Assembly: GCA_947650285.1 (NCBI GenBank)
Contig: CANTFL010000563.1
Location: forward strand, 124,001 to 188,000
Source of the DNA: Hyaloperonospora brassicae
Taxonomy: Eukaryota; Oomycota; Peronosporomycetes; Peronosporales; Peronosporaceae
DNA length: 64,000 nt
Direction of reading: 5' to 3'
Made by a program: the position numbers and the translations under genes. The notes under the pieces were generated by a model. The model searched no databases. It was given only the letters and a program-made list of their open reading frames with translations, and was not told the origin of the DNA. This document shows, piece by piece, positions 59,866-64,000 of this stretch; position 1 is the first letter of the stretch; every line of letters begins with the position of its first letter.

Positions 59866-62800
59866 ATGGTCTCAATTCGTGCGACTGTGCTGGCTTCCGC
59901 GATGCTGCTCGTCGGTGCGACGCTCCGCGGGACTGTAGCTGAAGATTCCTGGAGTGACATGATTCAGGACGACACTGGCGGCCAAAAGACTTCGGACACT
60001 CCAAGTTGGGAGGGTGACCAGAACGAGGGCGGCGACGACAAGAAAGAGGGTGGCGACGACAAGAAAGAGGGCGGTGACGACAAAGAGGGCGGTGACGACA
60101 AAGGCGGCGGTGACGACAAAGAGGGCGGCGACGACAAAGAGGGCGGTGACGACAAAGGCGGGGCGGTGACGACAAAGAGGGCGGTGACGACAAAGGCGGC
60201 GGTGACGTCAAGCAAGAGGGAGGTGCCGATAAGAAAGAGGGCAGTGACGACAAGAAAGAGGGAGGTGCCGATAAGAAAGAGGGAGGTGATGACAAGAAGG
60301 GCAGCGGAGGTGGTGGCAAAGAGGGGTTCAGTGATCTCGGAGCCAGTAAACCATCAACTGGTGGAGGGGGCAGCAAACCATCTACCGGCGGAGGAAAAGT
60401 GCCCGATGGGACGTGGCCCAAGAGCACGGGTACTGTTCAGCTCAAGGCACCGCAAGTCATCAAGGCTGGCGAGGACTTTGATGGAAAGATGCAGACATTC
60501 GAGCTATCGGGTGTCACGTGCCAAGGACAGAAGGAGAGCGGGTCGGACACCGCTGTTTTCCTTGTTGAACCTGGTGGCACGCTCCGAAATGCCATCATCG
60601 GCAAGAACCAAATGGAGGGTGTTCACTGCGATAAACATGACTGCGTGATTGACAACGTTTGGTGGGATGACGTCTGCGAGGATGCGCTCAGTATCAAAGG
60701 TGGCACCGCGTCCAGTGTTACAACGGTCATAGGTGGTGGCGCCCGGCTGGCCGATGACAAGGTCATCCAGCACAACGGCCTCGGTACTGTCAAGATCGAC
60801 GGTTTTTACGGAGAAGACGTCGCCAAGCTCTACCGTTCGTGCGGCACGTGCGCTGACAAGGCACGAAAAGTGGAAGTCTCAAATGTGTACGTCGTGGACC
60901 TGCAGAATTCCATCGTAACGGTGAACAAGAACTGGGGAGACGAGGCCACGCTGAGCAACATTTGGGTCACGTCTAAGAAGAAGAAAGTAAAGATCTGCCA
61001 GTGGTCGCAGGGAAGCGCCGACGGCGAGCCTTCGACTCTCGGTGATGGTCCGTCGCCCCCGCTCTGTCAGTACACGGAGAGCGACGTGCACATCAACAAA
61101 GGCGCACCTTCAGGTGGAAGCTCGAAACCGAGCAAAGGCTCATCACCGTCAGCGTCCGCGGGTGGTGACAGTGTTGAGCAAGAAAGTGGCCCTGACGACA
61201 AAAATGGTGAAGAGGACGAAAGTGCTGAAGACGGCTCTGATGTCGTCAACCAAAGCGATAGCGATGACGAAGATGGCGGTGAGGATAAAAAAGAGGGCGG
61301 TGACGACAAGAAAGAGGGCGGTAACGACAAAGGCGGCGGTGACGACATAGAGGGCGGTGGCGACAAGAAAGAGGGCGGTGACGACAAGAAAGAGGGCGGT
61401 GACGACAAGAAAGAGGGTGGCGACGACAAGAAAGAAAGCGGTGACGACAAAGAGGGCGGTGACGACAAAGGCGGCGGTGACGACAAAGAGGGCGGCGACG
61501 ACAAAGAGGGCGGTGACGACAAAGGCGGCGGTGACGACAAAGAGGGCGGTGACGACAAAGGCGGCGGTGACGTCAAGCAAGAGGGAGGTGCCGATAAGAA
61601 AGAGGGCAGTGACGACAAGAAAGAGGGAGGTGCCGATAAGAAAGAGGGAGGTGATGACAAGAAGGGCAGCGGAGGTGGTGGCAAAGAGGGGTTCAGTGAT
61701 CTCGGAGCCAGTAAACCATCAACTGGTGGAGGGGGCAGCAAACCATCTACCGGCGGAGGAAAAGTGCCCGATGGGACGTGGCCCAAGAGCACGGGTACTG
61801 TTCAGCTCAAGGCACCGCAAGTCATCAAGGCTGGCGAGGACTTTGATGGAAAGATGCAGACATTCGAGCTATCGGGTGTCACGTGCCAAGGACAGAAGGA
61901 GAGCGGGTCGGACACCGCTGTTTTCCTTGTTGAACCTGGTGGCACGCTCCGAAATGCCATCATCGGCAAGAACCAAATGGAGGGTGTTCACTGCGATAAA
62001 CATGACTGCGTGATTGACAACGTTTGGTGGGATGACGTCTGCGAGGATGCGCTCAGTATCAAAGGTGGCACCGCGTCCAGTGTTACAACGGTCATAGGTG
62101 GTGGCGCCCGGCTGGCCGATGACAAGGTCATCCAGCACAACGGCCTCGGTACTGTCAAGATCGACGGTTTTTACGGAGAAGACGTCGCCAAGCTCTACCG
62201 TTCGTGCGGCACGTGCGCTGACAAGGCACGAAAAGTGGAAGTCTCAAATGTGTACGTCGTGGACCTGCAGAATTCCATCGTAACGGTGAACAAGAACTGG
62301 GGAGACGAGGCCACGCTGAGCAACATTTGGGTCACGTCTAAGAAGAAGAAAGTAAAGATCTGCCAGTGGTCGCAGGGAAGCGCCGACGGCGAGCCTTCGA
62401 CTCTCGGTGATGGGCCGTCGCCCCCGCTCTGTCAGTACACGGAGAGCGACGTGCACATCAACAAAGGCGCACCTTCAGGTGGAAGCTCGAAACCGAGCAA
62501 AGGCTCATCACCGTCAGCGTCCGCGGGTGGTGACAGTGTTGAGCAAGAAAGTGGCCCTGACGACAAAAATGGTGAAGAGGACGAAAGTGCTGAAGACGGC
62601 TCTGATGTCGTCAACCAAAGCGATAGCGATGACGAAGATGGCGGTGAGGATAAAAAAGAGGGCGGTGACGACAAGAAAGAGGGCGGTAACGACAAAGGCG
62701 GCGGTGACGACATAGAGGGCGGTGGCGACAAGAAAGAGGGCGGTGACGACAAGAAAGAGGGCGGTGACGACAAGAAAGAGGGTGGCGACGACAAGAAAGA

Positions 62801-64000
62801 AAGCGGTGACGACAAAGAGGGCGGCGACGACAAAGGCGGCGGTGACGACAAAGAGGGCGGCGACGACAAAGAGGGCGGTGACGACAAAGGCGGCGGTGAC
62901 GACAAAGAGGGCGGTGACGACAAAGGCGGCGGTGACGTCAAGCAAGAGGGAGGTGCCGATAAGAAAGAGGGCAGTGACGACAAGAAAGAGGGAGGTGCCG
63001 ATAAGAAAGAGGGAGGTGATGACAAGAAGGGCAGCGGAGGTGGTGGCAAAGAGGGGTTCAGTGATCTCGGAGCCAGTAAACCATCAACTGGTGGAGGGGG
63101 CAGCAAACCATCTACCGGCGGAGGAAAAGTGCCCGATGGGACGTGGCCCAAGAGCACGGGTACTGTTCAGCTCAAGGCACCGCAAGTCATCAAGGCTGGC
63201 GAGGACTTTGATGGAAAGATGCAGACATTCGAGCTATCGGGTGTCACGTGCCAAGGACAGAAGGAGAGCGGGTCGGACACCGCTGTTTTCCTTGTTGAAC
63301 CTGGTGGCACGCTCCGAAATGCCATCATCGGCAAGAACCAAATGGAGGGTGTTCACTGCGATAAACATGACTGCGTGATTGACAACGTTTGGTGGGATGA
63401 CGTCTGCGAGGATGCGCTCAGTATCAAAGGTGGCACCGCGTCCAGTGTTACAACGGTCATAGGTGGTGGCGCCCGGCTGGCCGATGACAAGGTCATCCAG
63501 CACAACGGCCTCGGTACTGTCAAGATCGACGGTTTTTACGGAGAAGACGTCGCCAAGCTCTACCGTTCGTGCGGCACGTGCGCTGACAAGGCACGAAAAG
63601 TGGAAGTCTCAAATGTGTACGTCGTGGACCTGCAGAATTCCATCGTAACGGTGAACAAGAACTGGGGAGACGAGGCCACGCTGAGCAACATTTGGGTCAC
63701 GTCTAAGAAGAAGAAAGTAAAGATCTGCCAGTGGTCGCAGGGAAGCGCCGACGGCGAGCCTTCGACTCTCGGTGATGGGCCGTCGCCCCCGCTCTGTCAG
63801 TACACGGAGAGCGACGTGCACATCAACAAAGGCGCACCTTCAGGTGGAAGCTCGAAACCGAGCAAAGGCTCATCACCGTCAGCGTCCGCGGGTGGTGACA
63901 GTGTTGAGCAAGAAAGTGGCCCTGACGACAAAAATGGTGAAGAGGACGAAAGTGCTGAAGACGGCTCTGATGTCGTCAACCAAAGCGATAGCGATGACGA
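59866..64000 (+). CDS. Secreted multi-domain pectate lyase (PL3), three complete tandem domains, continues past window; frame break near 60160
   Basis: The ATG at 59866 has a good context (GCGCCATGG) and starts a signal peptide, MVSIRATVLASAMLLVGATL, with likely cleavage near GTVA-ED. A Gly-Asp-Asp-Lys-Glu repeat linker follows. At 60157-60167 the sequence reads GGCGGGGCGGT where later units read GGCGGCGGT, a net +2 change. The signal-peptide frame then runs out of phase to a stop at 60646-60648. The domain frame is open from 60150 to the window edge and encodes three PL3 domains (60399-61103, 61764-62468, 63129-63833) separated by 220-residue linkers. PL3 enzymes cleave de-esterified pectin by beta-elimination with calcium; in oomycetes they are secreted to degrade plant cell walls. 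The break may be an assembly error in the repeat or a real lesion; an intron there is less likely. An upstream in-frame ATG at 59824 is possible but worse for a signal peptide. Confidence 0.85.
60399..61103 (+). other. PL3 domain 1 of the tandem pectate lyase
   Basis: 235 residues starting VPDGTWPKSTG. It has eight cysteines (positions 41, 77, 82, 93, 148, 151, 200 and 223). The CEDALSIKG segment supplies Glu94, Asp95 and Lys100, and DKVIQHNG plus AKLYRSCGTC supply Lys121, Lys143 and Arg146. These correspond by pattern to calcium-binding and catalytic residues of bacterial PL3 enzymes. No key residue appears lost, so the domain should be competent if translated. Confidence 0.9.
61764..62468 (+). 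other. PL3 domain 2 of the tandem pectate lyase
   Basis: Virtually identical to domain 1; the visible differences are silent, for example GGT to GGG in the GDGPSPP segment. All eight cysteines and the CEDALSIKG and KLYRSCGTC motifs are present. It is in frame with domains 1 and 3. Confidence 0.92.
63129..63833 (+). other. PL3 domain 3 of the tandem pectate lyase
   Basis: Same sequence as domain 2. It is followed in frame by the start of another linker running off the window edge, so at least a fourth unit or a terminal linker is expected beyond 64000. Confidence 0.92.

Larger units (their letters stand above)
60399..64000 (+). repeat. 1365-bp coding tandem repeat (455 codons per unit)
   Basis: Units start at 60399, 61764 and 63129, exactly 1365 bp apart; the third is cut by the window edge. 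Unit = 705 bp lyase domain + 660 bp linker. Linkers are built of 12-18 bp codon blocks encoding GGDDKKE, GGDDKE and GGDDKGG variants, preceded by an acidic Ser/Asp/Glu stretch and ending in a Gly/Ser/Lys/Pro stretch with KPSTGGGGSKPSTGGGK. Units differ at only a few bases, which implies recent unequal exchange or gene conversion. Confidence 0.95.

Noticed and set aside
59493..59960. 155-codon minus-strand ORF overlapping the lyase start
   Set aside because: It overlaps the signal peptide on the opposite strand, has no motif, and lies in GC-rich DNA where long chance frames are common.
61067..61792. 241-codon Ser/Pro-rich minus-strand ORF (and its copies at 59840-60427 and 62432-63157)
   Set aside because: It is the antisense reading of the Gly/Asp/Lys linker repeat; open only because the repeat lacks stops in several frames.
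61357..62013. 218-codon Thr/Lys/Ala-rich plus-strand ORF (and copy at 62722-63378)
   Set aside because: It is the linker and lyase domain read in the wrong frame; the correct frame encodes the PL3 domain.

Overview
The window looks like a repeat-dense piece of an oomycete genome, most likely Peronosporales (Phytophthora or a downy mildew). The reasons are a secreted pectate lyase of polysaccharide lyase family 3 (PL3) with the cysteine-rich oomycete-type sequence, a degraded Ty3/gypsy chromovirus, pogo/Tigger relics, and AT-rich repeat deserts next to short GC-richer islands. No prokaryotic features are present. The organism call is inference; no marker gene is visible.

Layout. 1-4988: decayed sequence, no gene. 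4989-25915: a very large inverted repeat. Each arm is one ~8.3 kb Ty3/gypsy element (copy 1 on the minus strand, 4989-13243; copy 2 on the plus strand, 17650-25915) plus ~1.1 kb of flanking DNA (13244-14344 and 16548-17649). Paired positions add up to about 30893 almost everywhere, so the arms are collinear nearly to the base. The 2.2 kb unpaired loop (14345-16547) holds one intact small gene for a predicted secreted protein (15477-16178, minus). Both element copies carry LTRs starting TGTAA and ending TTACA (or close variants), gag with a CCHC knuckle, protease, reverse transcriptase, RNase H, integrase and a chromodomain. Both share the same disabling stops, so the element was dead before the arms were made or homogenised. 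Downstream of pol each copy also has an antisense reading frame conserved between the arms.

25916-59865: mostly AT-rich desert. It contains a degenerate secreted-protein gene (28520-30080), LTR relics at 28908-29161, 31095-31528, 56388-56626 and 56926-57418, two pogo/Tigger DNA transposon relics (36551-38149 and 46497-48523, the second with TIRs and TA target duplications), a 27-bp minisatellite (about 54551-54815), an uncertain 144-codon ORF (55050-55484), and several strong hairpins.

59866-64000: GC-richer. A signal peptide and a Gly/Asp/Lys/Glu-repeat linker lead into tandem 1365-bp units. Each unit encodes a complete 235-residue PL3 domain followed by a 220-residue low-complexity linker. 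Three complete domains lie in one stop-free frame (60150 to the window edge), which continues beyond it. A net +2 nt change near 60160 separates the signal-peptide frame from the domain frame; it is either an assembly error or a real lesion. This multi-domain lyase and the secreted-protein gene inside the giant palindrome are the two most notable objects in the window.
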